Shown here: positions 42,979-52,268 of the stretch, piece by piece | Position numbering within the stretch: the stretch's first letter is position 1 | Layout of the letters: every line of letters begins with the position of its first letter | Assembly: GCF_022376295.1 (NCBI RefSeq) | Contig: NZ_CP060140.1 | Location: 4,468,356 to 4,532,355 of the forward strand | Reading direction: 5' to 3' | Length of the DNA stretch: 64,000 nt | From: Nodularia sphaerocarpa UHCC 0038 | GTDB lineage: Bacteria; Cyanobacteriota; Cyanobacteriia; Cyanobacteriales; Nostocaceae | Made by a program: the position numbers and the translations under genes | Notes under the pieces: generated by a model | Told to the model about the DNA's origin: nothing | What the model saw: only the letters and a program-made list of their open reading frames with translations | The model's database searches: none

Positions 42979-43428
42979 ATGCTGCAATTTCAACATTCCT
43001 CAGTCATTAATGCGCCACTCGAAGTAGTGTGGAAATTCCACGAAAGACCAGATATTTTACAACTACTCAACCCACCTTGGCAACCAGTTCAAGTAGTCCG
43101 TCGTGAAGGCGGACTAGAAGCGGGCGCTATCACTGAATTTCGTTTATTTTTGGGGCCATTACCTTTAACTTGGTTAGCGCGTCACACTGAATGTGAAAAA
43201 AATCGCCTGTTTATCGATGAACAAATATCTGGGCCTTTTGAATCTTGGGTACATCGACATGAATTTAGTGCAGAAAATGGTAAAACCAAGTTAACTGATG
43301 CTGTTTCCTTCTCTATGCCCGGTGGTGGTACAGTGGAATTTGTCAGTGGTTGGCTCATACAAGCGCAATTAGAAGCGATGTTTCGCTATCGCCACCATGT
43401 CACTAAACGTGAGTGTGAATCACGATAA
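42979..43428 (+). CDS. SRPBCC family protein
   Basis: A 149-residue START-like fold protein: FQHSSVINAPLEVVWKFHER, a proline-rich PPWQPVQVV, WVHRHEF and a C-terminal helix. Members bind lipids or other hydrophobic ligands; some are labelled cell-division inhibitor. Third gene of the run with the radical SAM and CPXCG genes. Confidence 0.83.
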   Translation: MLQFQHSSVINAPLEVVWKFHERPDILQLLNPPWQPVQVVRREGGLEAGAITEFRLFLGPLPLTWLARHTECEKNRLFIDEQISGPFESWVHRHEFSAENGKTKLTDAVSFSMPGGGTVEFVSGWLIQAQLEAMFRYRHHVTKRECESR

Positions 43429-43657
43429 GAAACTGAGAAATAAAAAACCTCTCTCTTCCTTATTTCTCAGTGTACTCTGTGCCTCTGTGGTTCAAATAAT
43501 ATTTTCGACCTTCAGGATCAAAAATATTATCTACAATTTCGGTAATACAATTACTTTCATCTTATAACTCATACAATCACAAACTAAAGAGTTTAACAAC
43601 TAACTCAAAACTAGGTGCTAATTTTATGAATTAGCACCGCTAATTATTGATTTTATA

Positions 43658-43990
43658 TTAAGTAATATAATCTTTCAGGACTAACTTAAGTTCTTTACTA
43701 ATGGGTAATTTATCAATTTCTTTATTAAGATTTATTAGTAATTCACCTTTTGCTCGTCTTTCTTTGTAAATGCCTTTGAGTAGTGCTTCTAAACCATATT
43801 TACTTAGTGCATCTGATGCTAATCCTATGATTCCAAGCAGTACAATGCCCCCTACCATTCCGCCAGGACCCAACATAGCTAATGCCGCAGTAATTGCAGC
43901 AGCACCAGCTAACCCAGTTGATGCCATTGTAATGAGAAGTATAATGGCTGGTAATCCAATACCTGCTAATTTTCTAACAATTTCATCCAT
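43658..43990 (-). CDS. Glycine/alanine-rich small membrane protein
   Basis: A 110-residue protein. Residues 10-62 form two hydrophobic Gly/Ala-rich helices (GLAGAAAITAALAMLGPGG, MVGGIVLLGIIGLAS); the C-terminal 45 residues are charged. The pattern resembles small pore-forming or holin-like proteins, but I cannot assign a family. AAAAGGA precedes the start, and a truncated XRE gene ends 15 bases upstream. Confidence 0.65.
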   Translation of the reverse strand: MDEIVRKLAGIGLPAIILLITMASTGLAGAAAITAALAMLGPGGMVGGIVLLGIIGLASDALSKYGLEALLKGIYKERRAKGELLINLNKEIDKLPISKELKLVLKDYIT

Positions 43991-44005
43991 GATTCCAATT
44001 CCTTT

Positions 44006-44113
44006 TTAATGTGCTGCAAACTGTTCCTGTGTCAAACCAGACAGCAGGCGAAGTTCGCGGATGAACTTACCAATCTCCGGCTGTGTGAATGCCAAAGGCT
44101 GTTTCCTGAACAT
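44006..44113 (-). pseudogene. Truncated XRE-type helix-turn-helix gene
   Basis: A 35-codon frame beginning MFRKQPLAFTQPEIGKFIRE and ending LTQEQFAAH. This is the first half of an XRE DNA-binding domain; the recognition helix and the rest are missing. The stop is at 44006, and the ribosome binding site of the next gene follows at once. It may be a remnant or a translated leader for the membrane protein gene. Confidence 0.6.
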
Positions 44114-44421
44114 CTGCCTAACCCATTATTTTGATGTAGCAAATGATGTGTCAATTGCAATCATAAACACATTTAAACGCAATGGCAAGAGTTGAAATGG
44201 TTAATTTTTAATGATTACTATTTAAAAAATCAATACATCCAAAAGATTATTTTAAGTAAATTCCACAGTAATTGCCATAGCTATTCAACCCCCATAACTC
44301 TTTAGTAGGGGAAAGTGCCTAGCAAGTGTAATATGGGGCAGTACAAAAATATGTAGAACCACATATTAAACCATGAAAAAACTACTGATATCTATCTCAG
44401 CTTAAGTAATTTAACCATTGG
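44114..44421. other. AT-rich intergenic region, nothing recognised
   Basis: No frame, repeat or RNA with clear support was seen here. Confidence 0.5.
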
Positions 44422-45240
44422 TTAATTATCTTGATTTTTCAAGGTTTGCCGAGAAACCCACTTCATCACACCAGGAAATAATCGGTATAAACCCTGAGAA
44501 ACATTGGCGGAACCAACCATGACATCTGATTTTTGATGCTTGACTGCATCCCATATAGCATTTGCTACGTCTTCCGGCTTCTCTATTACAGGAGTTTTCA
44601 GGACATTATCAAGCTGTTCCCTTCGAGTTTGGATTTCTTGTTCATCCTGTCCTCGAAAAACTGCCCGTTCCATAAAATTACTCTTGATTAAATTGGGATA
44701 AATGCCACAAACTTGAATACCTTTTGGTTGTAATTCCGCTTGCAATGTTTCTGTTAACCCTGTCACCGCAAACTTACTCGTACAGTAAGGAACCAAGTAA
44801 GCTGTAGGTACTTTACCCCCGATAGAACTAACATTAACTATGGTTCCCCTTAGACGTTTGAGAAAATGCGGTAAAAGGGCATGAATAGTATGAATATATC
44901 CCCAAAGGTTAGTGTCTATAACTTCGTGCCAATCATGGAGAGAAAATTGTTCTATTGGCCCTGATGCAAATATCCCGGCATTATTTACCAAGACATCAAT
45001 ATCAGCATAATTTTCTAATGCTGTCTGCACTAATATATCTACCTGAGATGGATCTTTGACATCGCAAGTTATAGTTAATGGTGCAGGATGACCAAGGCTT
45101 TCTATCTCTTGGGCTGTGGCTGCTAATGTGTCAGCATGACGGGCTGCAAGTACAAGATTATAACCTTGGCGGGAAAATAACAAAGCCGTTGCTTTACCGA
45201 TGCCTTGAGATGCACCTGTAATTAATACTGTAGGAGCCAT
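44422..45240 (-). CDS. SDR family oxidoreductase
   Basis: A 272-residue short-chain dehydrogenase: TGASQGIGKA (NAD(P) binding), LVNNAGIF, catalytic Ser in NVSSIGG, YCTSK (Tyr-x-x-x-Lys). The usual NADPH-type spacing is present. ATG 45240 is used since the extra three codons begin at TTG. Substrate unknown. Confidence 0.9.
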   Translation of the reverse strand: MAPTVLITGASQGIGKATALLFSRQGYNLVLAARHADTLAATAQEIESLGHPAPLTITCDVKDPSQVDILVQTALENYADIDVLVNNAGIFASGPIEQFSLHDWHEVIDTNLWGYIHTIHALLPHFLKRLRGTIVNVSSIGGKVPTAYLVPYCTSKFAVTGLTETLQAELQPKGIQVCGIYPNLIKSNFMERAVFRGQDEQEIQTRREQLDNVLKTPVIEKPEDVANAIWDAVKHQKSDVMVGSANVSQGLYRLFPGVMKWVSRQTLKNQDN

Positions 45241-45554
45241 ACTCAGCAATTATAAATATATTACCTATTCATTATTTTGGCTCATAATATTCACGAAACC
45301 TTCTAACTTTCGTTAGATTTTTGATCAGTTCTGAAATTTGATTTCTTTGTTCTGATAGCTATGTTTATGGCATTTATAAATCATTTGTGAAAAACGAACT
45401 ACTGCTATTTTCCACTTTTAAGAGTATTCCTCACAAATATCAAAATCTCATCCTTTAGACTTGCTGATACTTTGGCACTTGAGACAGATAATACTAAATG
45501 AGCAGCTAAATACTATGAGAAAGGTAATTTTATTTTTTTTTCGGAAAATTAATC
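45241..45554. other. Intergenic region between SDR and Hlip remnant
   Basis: AT-rich. GGAAAATTAATC precedes the small Hlip frame. No terminator or promoter motif could be singled out. Confidence 0.4.
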
Positions 45555-45716
45555 ATGGGATCTTATCCTAGTGATGCTACTGAAACCGCCGACAATGGCA
45601 AAGATTGTAATGCCTGGAAATTTGGGTTTACGCCGAAATCTGAACTTTGGAATTGTCCCTTGGCGATGATTGTTTTGTTTTTTACTGAGTTTATGCTCTC
45701 AATGGCTACGCTGTAG
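45555..45716 (+). pseudogene. Truncated high-light-inducible (Hlip/Scp) protein
   Basis: A 53-codon frame with NAWKFGFTPKSELWNCPLAM. This matches the chlorophyll-binding helix of Hlips, where NGRLAM is expected after E-x-x-W. Here the Gly-Arg is Cys-Pro, losing the Arg that pairs with the chlorophyll-ligand Glu. The helix end and C-terminus (normally ..LVTGQG..) are replaced, and the stop falls in a GCTACGC-TGTAGCGC repeat. Probably a decayed gene; a shortened product cannot be excluded. Confidence 0.65.
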
Positions 45717-45995
45717 CGCAAGAATTACTTAAAGTTAGTTCCTAATAGTGAATTTTTGAGCGGTAGACTACGGATGCTAAACTAAACAGTGTCTTCACCC
45801 TCATTGCCTATTCTCTGATCTGAAAACAGTTTTTGGTATGGCGATCATAATGTGTAATAATAATTAAGTTTCTTAATATTTCTACACAGTTTGGCATGAT
45901 TAGCACTGCCTAGTGCAGAACGCTTACCACGAAAGAGTGGTTTTCCATAACTGTATTTTGAGAATTTTCACCTGAATCCTACGCGGAGTAAAAGC

Positions 45996-46778
45996 GTGTT
46001 CCAGTTAGAACAACCACCATTACCTGAAATTAAAATCACTGCTACCACCCCAGCCGTGAAAAATAAATCCCCATTTGGGGGTATTTTCATGGCGATCGCC
46101 ATTATTAGTATATGGGCTATCAGCCTCGGTTTGTTACTTTATATTGATATATCCCAATTCAAATTTTGGATGTTGTTGCCAATCATCTTTTGGCAAACAT
46201 TTTTATATACGGGATTATTTATTACAGCTCATGATGCCATGCACGGGGTAGTTTTTCCCAAAAATCCTAAAATCAACCATTTCATTGGCTCATTGTGCTT
46301 GTTTCTTTATGGTCTTTTACCTTATCAAAAACTTTTAAAAAAGCATTGGCAACATCACCATAATCCAGCCAGTGAAACAGATCCAGATTTTCACAACGGT
46401 AAGCAGAAAAACTTTTTTGCTTGGTATTTATATTTTATGAAGCGTTACTGGAGTTGGTTACAAATTATCACATTAATGATTATCTATAACGTGGTAAAAG
46501 CTATATGGCATCTTCCTGATGATAATCTGACTTATTTTTGGGTAGTGCCATCAATTTTAAGTTCCTTACAATTATTTTATTTTGGGACTTTTTTACCCCA
46601 TCGTGAACCTGTAGAAGGTTATCAAGATCCTCATCGTTCTCAAACTATTAGCCGTCCAATTTGGTGGTCATTCATAACTTGTTACCATTTTGGTTATCAT
46701 CATGAACATCATGAATACCCTCATGTTCCTTGGTGGCAATTACCTGAAGTTTATAAAATGTCTAAATCAAATGTGTAA
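45996..46778 (+). CDS. crtW: Beta-carotene ketolase, CrtW type
   Basis: A 260-residue membrane di-iron enzyme. The His boxes are HDAMHG, HWQHHHNP and HHEHHEYP, with about four helices; GTFLPHREP and RPIWWSFITCYHFGYHHE are CrtW-like. It adds keto groups to beta-ionone rings, giving echinenone or canthaxanthin. GTG start with GGAG upstream. No terminator is evident downstream. Confidence 0.88.
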   Translation: MFQLEQPPLPEIKITATTPAVKNKSPFGGIFMAIAIISIWAISLGLLLYIDISQFKFWMLLPIIFWQTFLYTGLFITAHDAMHGVVFPKNPKINHFIGSLCLFLYGLLPYQKLLKKHWQHHHNPASETDPDFHNGKQKNFFAWYLYFMKRYWSWLQIITLMIIYNVVKAIWHLPDDNLTYFWVVPSILSSLQLFYFGTFLPHREPVEGYQDPHRSQTISRPIWWSFITCYHFGYHHEHHEYPHVPWWQLPEVYKMSKSNV

Positions 46779-46801
46779 ATACATTTCAACTGAGTAGTTA
46801 C

Positions 46802-46832
46802 GTAGGGCGGGCATTTTTGCCCTCCCACACAA
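46802..46832. repeat. Dispersed GGGCGGGC palindrome (variant)
   Basis: GTAGGGCGGGCATTTTTGCC followed by CTCCCACACAAG. Downstream at 46844 come direct repeats of TAAACGC(C/T)GA. Confidence 0.65.
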
Positions 46833-46886
46833 GATAAGAATAATTAAACGCCGATAAACGCTGATAAACGCTGATGTTTGGAGTTT

Positions 46887-47570
46887 TTAGGGTGAAAGTT
46901 CGGTATTCATGTTGGTTTCTGGTAAGGGCGATGGGCTACCCTCCACCTGCGGCGATCGCACGGTTAAATAAATCAAGGGACCGAATAGGGGAATGAAGGA
47001 GATTAACCAGAAAAATGCCTGATTTTTCATCCCCCGACGCGCCATATCATCTCCCAATAATGCGGGAAATAATAAAGAAAGTACGCAGAAGTCTAAACTC
47101 ATCACATGGATGAAGCGGCTAGTTTCCCACTGCTGCACAAAATCTCCCCAATCTCCTTGTAAACCATAGGCGACTAGAATTACTGCGCCGATAGTTAAAA
47201 TCAAACCAGTAATCCGAGAATCTAGCAATTTCAGCCAGAGATTTTTGTTTCCAGAAAACTCCTGATTTGGTTCCCGTAAAGCTAAATAAGGTAATAGCGC
47301 AAAAGCACCGACAGCAAATGAAGCGGTAGCAAATGGCCAAGCCCGGATTTTTTGCCCTCTACCATCCATAAACAGAATTGCACTATAAATTACAGGCCAA
47401 ATGCCCATGAGGTTGAATAATGCGATGACTAGGGGGTTAATACCTTCCCATTTACCAACGGAAAGATTTTTAATTAATTCAAATGTATCAGGTTGATCTG
47501 GGGGAGCAAAGATAAAAGCATAGGTAAGAAATCCCAGCCATATTAAACCAAAGGCAATTTTTCTGAGCAT
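46887..47570 (-). CDS. Conserved cyanobacterial membrane protein
   Basis: A 227-residue protein with about six hydrophobic helices. LIWLGFLTYAFIFAPPDQPD and LMGIWPVIYSAILFMDGRGQ are recognisable cyanobacterial blocks, similar to DUF2834-type proteins conserved into plastids. Function unknown. It follows hrcA after 12 bases, so both are probably one operon. Confidence 0.75.
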   Translation of the reverse strand: MLRKIAFGLIWLGFLTYAFIFAPPDQPDTFELIKNLSVGKWEGINPLVIALFNLMGIWPVIYSAILFMDGRGQKIRAWPFATASFAVGAFALLPYLALREPNQEFSGNKNLWLKLLDSRITGLILTIGAVILVAYGLQGDWGDFVQQWETSRFIHVMSLDFCVLSLLFPALLGDDMARRGMKNQAFFWLISFIPLFGPLIYLTVRSPQVEGSPSPLPETNMNTELSP

Positions 47571-47582
47571 GATTTAAAAAAT

Positions 47583-48680
47583 TTAACTAAAAGCTTCTGA
47601 GAGGTAATCAGCCGCAGCCGCGACAACTGCGATCGCACTATCATAATCTAGGCGTGTCGGTCCCAAAACTCCTACACTTCCTACCGGTAGCAAACCCCGG
47701 CGATAGGTAGAAGTAATTAAAGTGCAGGTACGTATAGGCTCTAGGGGGTTTTCTGTACCAATGCGAACCGTTACCTTGGACTTACCCACCTCTTCCCCTT
47801 CCGGTTCTGCAAAGATTAATCGCCACAGTTGGTCTTGTTCTTCCTCCAGCAGGTGGATAATTGTCTGTGCTTGCTGTAATTGAGAAAATTCTGGCTGACG
47901 CAAAACTTCAGCCACCCCCCGAACCATAATTTGGGTTGTAGTTGGTGTCAAATTACGACGAGTTAATTCGGCGACTGAACCTTTCAAGAATTCGCCATAA
48001 CGTTGGAAAGCCTGATCTAACTCACTCCAGTCCAGGTTAGCTAATTCCAATAAACTGCGTCCCCGCAAGTGGGTATTCAAAAAATTAGAAACAATCTGCA
48101 ATTCATGATCTATTCCCTCTGGATCAAGTTTTGCTTCTTCCTCGGTTGGCGACAAATTCATCACCTTAGAATGGGTCTCATAAGCATCTGTCACCACAAT
48201 CAGCATAATCTTATTAGCTTCAATTTGCACCAATTGCAGATGTCGCAAAATTGCTGTAGTGGTTTGCGGCATAGTAATTAAGCTAATGCAGCCACTCACA
48301 GTGGCTAAAATTTGCGCTGCGCCTTGTAGTACCGCTTCCAAACTCCAATCTTCCCAGTGGAGGCGATTTTGCAGCGCTAGTTCTACCTCTTTGGCTAAAA
48401 CATCCGTTCGCGTCGCGTCTCGCAGACCAGGTGTAATTAACTGGTCAACATAAATGCGATAACCTGAGTCTGAAGGTATGCGTCCAGCAGAGGTGTGTGG
48501 CTGGTAAAGTAACCCAGATTTTTCTAATACACCCATCACATTGCGAATTGTGGCTGAACTCACACCCAAGTCATACTCATCAACCAAAGCTTTTGAACCT
48601 ACAGGCTCTGCTGTAGCGATATAGTGGCGTACTGTTGCCCAAAGTATATGCTGTTGTCGATTCGTTAACTGGACTTGCAT
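47583..48680 (-). CDS. hrcA: Heat-inducible transcription repressor HrcA
   Basis: A 365-residue protein. The winged-helix N-terminus is LTNRQQHILWATVRHYIATA, VGSKALVDEYDLGVSSATIRNVM; PHTSAGRIPSDSGYR is the family signature. The GAF-like domain follows. HrcA represses groESL/groEL by binding CIRCE. No CIRCE (TTAGCACTC-N9-GAGTGCTAA) is seen before hrcA itself. Length is usual. Confidence 0.95.
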   Translation of the reverse strand: MQVQLTNRQQHILWATVRHYIATAEPVGSKALVDEYDLGVSSATIRNVMGVLEKSGLLYQPHTSAGRIPSDSGYRIYVDQLITPGLRDATRTDVLAKEVELALQNRLHWEDWSLEAVLQGAAQILATVSGCISLITMPQTTTAILRHLQLVQIEANKIMLIVVTDAYETHSKVMNLSPTEEEAKLDPEGIDHELQIVSNFLNTHLRGRSLLELANLDWSELDQAFQRYGEFLKGSVAELTRRNLTPTTTQIMVRGVAEVLRQPEFSQLQQAQTIIHLLEEEQDQLWRLIFAEPEGEEVGKSKVTVRIGTENPLEPIRTCTLITSTYRRGLLPVGSVGVLGPTRLDYDSAIAVVAAAADYLSEAFS

Positions 48681-49304
48681 AGGGTATGTTTTGCTGAAGG
48701 CAAATTTTGACTAAATTGGGAAAATTTTGCGGATTTAAAAGCCAGAAATATGAATAATAGTTAATTAATTTAGCAAAATATTTAATTTTGTTGTGAGTGC
48801 CGAGCAAAGTCAAACGATTTTAGATTTGGGATTTGGAATTTGGGATTTGGGTTAGCGCTGCGTACGCAGCGAGTGCGAGTATTTTCGACTGATTCCACAG
48901 ATAAATCTGGGGGCTTGTAGAATTTTCGTGAACATTTTTCAGTATTATTGCAGCTTTTGACGAAAAAAGCTGTATGGAAAAGTACTTATTTTTAGAGAAA
49001 ATCCATATATGCAAAATAAGTAAAGTTTAACGCTGCGAAGAGTTGCCAGTTTTGTTTCCTAGATCCTCACCTGAGACAGTATTGTGTTAAGAATAGCATT
49101 GCTCAGAGGGAAATATCAGCCGCATCTTCGCAATGCCATCTTGCAGGGGATCATCAAACCGCATACCGAGAGTCATTAGTCCTTGGTCTTTAGTCCTTAG
49201 TTAACCACACCCACTAGTGACTAGTGACTAATGACTAATGACTAGTGACTAATGACTAATGACTAATGACTAATGACTAATGACTAATGACTAATGACTA
49301 ATGA
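48681..49304. other. Intergenic region with dispersed repeats
   Basis: Contains GATTTGGGATTTGGAATTTG at about 48827, a GCTGCGTACGCAGC palindrome, CAGATAAATCTGGGGGCTTG at 48898 (second copy of a block at 12451), and the TAATGAC array from 49213. No gene supported. Confidence 0.6.
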
Positions 49305-49306
49305 CT
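49213..49306. repeat. TAATGAC heptamer array
   Basis: About 13 tandem 7-bp units (TAGTGAC and TAATGAC). The array runs into the stop codon of the rhodanese gene, whose TAG is part of the repeat. Confidence 0.95.
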
Positions 49307-49664
49307 AATATTGGGGAATTGAATCATCAACTAATTGAGAATAGGCATCAATGCCACCTGTAATATTTTTAACATTTGTAAACCCTTGAACCGTTAGCCA
49401 TTGGCACATCTGGGCAGATCGAATACCGTGGTGACATAATACAAGGGTTTCAGCTTGGGGATTGAACATGGTGGGGACTTGATCGCCCCATTCCACAAAC
49501 TCGCTGAGGGGGAGGTTCACAAAACCCTCAATTCTAGCTGCTGCTAGTTCTTGAGGTTCGCGCACATCTACTAACTGAATACTTGCATCACCAGAAGACA
49601 GACGTTGCGCCAGTTCCTCTACACTAATCTGAGTAATGATTTGACCAGAAGGATTCCCTGTCAT
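49305..49664 (-). CDS. Rhodanese-like sulfurtransferase
   Basis: A 119-residue single-domain rhodanese: LVDVREPQELAAARIEGFVNLPL, active Cys in LCHHGIRSAQM and GFTNVKNITGGIDAYS. It transfers sulfane sulfur to nucleophiles. ATG 49664 fits the domain; a longer frame from 49739 would add a non-conserved tail. Confidence 0.9.
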   Translation of the reverse strand: MTGNPSGQIITQISVEELAQRLSSGDASIQLVDVREPQELAAARIEGFVNLPLSEFVEWGDQVPTMFNPQAETLVLCHHGIRSAQMCQWLTVQGFTNVKNITGGIDAYSQLVDDSIPQY

Positions 49665-49835
49665 GAGATTTTTGTAAACAACCTTATATTCTTTATGGTG
49701 ACAGAAAATCTGTTTCCTAGCATCAGCATCTATTCCCAAGGGAGTAGTTATTAGTCATTCCCTATCGCCCATTCAGCAGTTCTCTGGCGGTGGGCTGTCA
49801 AATCAAATCACTGTAAAATTTATTTCTGGTTTAGT

Positions 49836-51497
49836 ATGTCTAATGTCAATGGTCAACGCTCATTGTTTGGTTTCTTGGTACCTGGTGCGATCGCCCTCAT
49901 AGTCATAGTCGCAGGTTTTTACTGGTTTTTCACCAAGTCTCCGGTTAAGTTCTTCGCCTCTACCTCACAGCCAAATGCTACTATATTCGTGTCCAAACTG
50001 GCTCCGGTGACGGTTTCTTTGCTGACGAATCCTGAGCGATTGCAGTCATTTGAGCGCAAAGGGGAATTATCTCAACTCAAAACCAGTTTATTGGCTAAAA
50101 GTGGCATCGATTACAAACAAGATATTCAACCCTGGCTAGGAAATGAAATTACCCTCTCGGTGACTACTGTAGATATTGACCGTGATCCAGAGAACGGACG
50201 ACAGCCAGGGTATTTAATGGCACTAGCAACCGAGAAACCAGAGAAAAGCCGCGAGTTTTTAGACTTGCTATTTTCTCGCAGGGTATTGGCTGGCGCAAAT
50301 TTGGTTGTTGAGCAATATGAAGGCGTAAAGCTGATATCTGACGATTCCCAACCCCAGCAAAATTCCCTAGCTGGTGCTGTTGTGGATGACTTTGTTTTAT
50401 TTGCTAATGATTTGAAGGTGCTGCGAGACGCAATTAATAATGTCCAGGCTCCTAATTTGAATTTGTCCAGTTCGCCCAAATACCAAAAAGCCGCCCAACA
50501 ACTGCCTAAAGCGTCTTTAGCTACGGCTTTTCTCAATCTTCCCGCCGTGGCAGAATGGCAAGGTTTAGAATTACCAGAAGCAAGGTTTGATAGCGAAATG
50601 ATTTCTTTGTCTTTGAACTCTAAGGGACTGTTAGCAGAAACTAGCTTTTTGACTGACTCGGAAATCATCTCGACTTCTGAACCACTGGCTAAAACTGTAG
50701 AGGCGTTAGAATATATACCAGATGGCGCAGGTTTGGTGATTTCTAGTTCTGATTTAAACAATTTGGCTAGCAGTGATTTAGCCAAACTCTGGATACAAGG
50801 GAAAACGGCTCTCTCTGGTTCGGGGACTGATGCAATTTCCAGCTTGGTAAAACCTTTGGCAGAAGTTGAGAAAAGTCAGGGGATAAACTTGGCTGAGGAT
50901 ATCTTTAGTTGGGTAAAAGGAGAATATGCTTTAGCGGTGTTACCCCATGCTGGAGAAGGCGCTGCTGATTGGGTGTTTGTGGTGGAAGAGTTAGAGGATG
51001 TTTCAGAAGGAATTTCGCGTTTAGATGCGATCGCCTCATCCCGTGGACTCAGCATTAGTTCTTTCAACTTGAATCAACAAAAAATCTTTGCTTGGACAGA
51101 GTTAAATGCTGTAACGAAAGAAACTGAAACTCAAGAAAGTCCATCGTTTGCTATTGAGGCCAAAGTACAGTCCGTACACACGACTCTCGGAAAATACGAG
51201 ATTTTTGCCTCCAATTTGGAAACTTTGAACGAAGTCATCACCACCAAGAACGGTTCTTTGATCAGCGATGACAATTTCTCAGATAGTATCGCTGCTATTC
51301 CCCAACCCAATCAGGGGTATGTGTATCTCGATTGGACAAAAAGCCAAACTCTGTTAGAGCGTCAATTGCCGATTTTGCAGTTAGTGGAAGTGGTAGGTAA
51401 ACCGTTTTTCCAAAACCTGCGATCGCTCACCATCAGCAGTTACGGTAACGAGAAAGGATTACTCAAAGGCGGAATATTATTCCGATTTTTGGACTGA
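49836..51497 (+). CDS. DUF3352 domain protein, membrane-anchored
   Basis: A 553-residue protein with an N-terminal signal anchor (FLVPGAIALIVIVAGFYWFF). A long periplasmic domain with VSKLAPVTVSLLTNPERL, WLGNEITLSVTTVDIDRDPE and YLMALATEKPEKS is typical of cyanobacterial DUF3352. The role is unknown. Monocistronic on the plus strand. Confidence 0.85.
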   Translation: MSNVNGQRSLFGFLVPGAIALIVIVAGFYWFFTKSPVKFFASTSQPNATIFVSKLAPVTVSLLTNPERLQSFERKGELSQLKTSLLAKSGIDYKQDIQPWLGNEITLSVTTVDIDRDPENGRQPGYLMALATEKPEKSREFLDLLFSRRVLAGANLVVEQYEGVKLISDDSQPQQNSLAGAVVDDFVLFANDLKVLRDAINNVQAPNLNLSSSPKYQKAAQQLPKASLATAFLNLPAVAEWQGLELPEARFDSEMISLSLNSKGLLAETSFLTDSEIISTSEPLAKTVEALEYIPDGAGLVISSSDLNNLASSDLAKLWIQGKTALSGSGTDAISSLVKPLAEVEKSQGINLAEDIFSWVKGEYALAVLPHAGEGAADWVFVVEELEDVSEGISRLDAIASSRGLSISSFNLNQQKIFAWTELNAVTKETETQESPSFAIEAKVQSVHTTLGKYEIFASNLETLNEVITTKNGSLISDDNFSDSIAAIPQPNQGYVYLDWTKSQTLLERQLPILQLVEVVGKPFFQNLRSLTISSYGNEKGLLKGGILFRFLD

Positions 51498-51656
51498 TAA
51501 ATTTTTACATCTTGTAAAAAAACAAAACCTTTTGTGACATTTTTCCTTTGATCCCTACTGTGAAATTTGCCAATTGTCTAAAAACTTCTCTGAAATTGTT
51601 GCACAAAAAAATGTTGTATATATCATCGAGATAAAAGCCTGTTGGAAGGCTACTTT

Positions 51657-52148
51657 ATGAAATACCGTCGCCCCCGGCATAATTTTCGATGTAGCTGGAT
51701 GGTAGCGATAATTGCCGCCATTACAGCTACACCAGCAATAGCAGAAACATCACATTTTGGTACATTTAGCCTATCACCGGGTTTTGAGCCAGCAGTAGGA
51801 ATAGTGACAGGACACACAGGAGGTTATTACTCCCTGTCTGAGATTAGCAGACGCGATCGCGATCGAAATGCCTGCGTCGGTTATGCAGATCCCCAACCAG
51901 ATCACATTCTGACCTTAGAAAAAGACTTTGAGCGGCTAAACATACTCGTCAACAGTGGCGGGTATGACACCACCTTACTCATCCAAGGGCCAGACGAAGA
52001 AACAATACGCTGCGGCGATGACACTGGGACAGACAAAGATGCCAGCTTTGAAGACAAAGACTTTAAAAGTGGTACTTATAAAATCTGGGTAGGTACTTTT
52101 AATCCTGGGATGAGGCGTAACTATACCCTGAAAGTGCAGCAGAAATAA
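51657..52148 (+). CDS. Secreted protein with pre-peptidase C-terminal-like domain
   Basis: A 163-residue protein with a signal peptide ending near AIAETS. The C-terminal ~85 residues (FERLNILVNSGGYDTTLLIQ, SGTYKIWVGTF) resemble the PPC beta-sandwich found at the ends of secreted proteases, here alone. ATG 51657 has GGAAGG upstream; the longer frame starts at TTG. Confidence 0.7.
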   Translation: MKYRRPRHNFRCSWMVAIIAAITATPAIAETSHFGTFSLSPGFEPAVGIVTGHTGGYYSLSEISRRDRDRNACVGYADPQPDHILTLEKDFERLNILVNSGGYDTTLLIQGPDEETIRCGDDTGTDKDASFEDKDFKSGTYKIWVGTFNPGMRRNYTLKVQQK

Positions 52149-52197
52149 CTCCCCACTCCCCACTCCCCACTCACCACTCCCCACTCCCCACTCCCCA
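52148..52197. repeat. CCCCACT heptamer array
   Basis: Seven CCCCACT-type units directly after the stop codon of the preceding gene; one unit reads CACCACT. Confidence 0.9.
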
Positions 52198-52268
52198 AAT
52201 TTCAGAGTTGACACCAGGAACGATATTATGGGAAAGTAGCTCGTTTTGCATTCCGAGGGTACTATCTC

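Noticed and set aside
43500..43565. Short minus-strand frame (DESNCITEIVDNIFDPEGRK) after the SRPBCC gene
   Set aside because: Bounded by stops, no start codon; at most a remnant.
48780..48800. CIRCE element near hrcA (GAGTGCCGAGC)
   Set aside because: Only one imperfect half-site; no inverted partner at nine bases.
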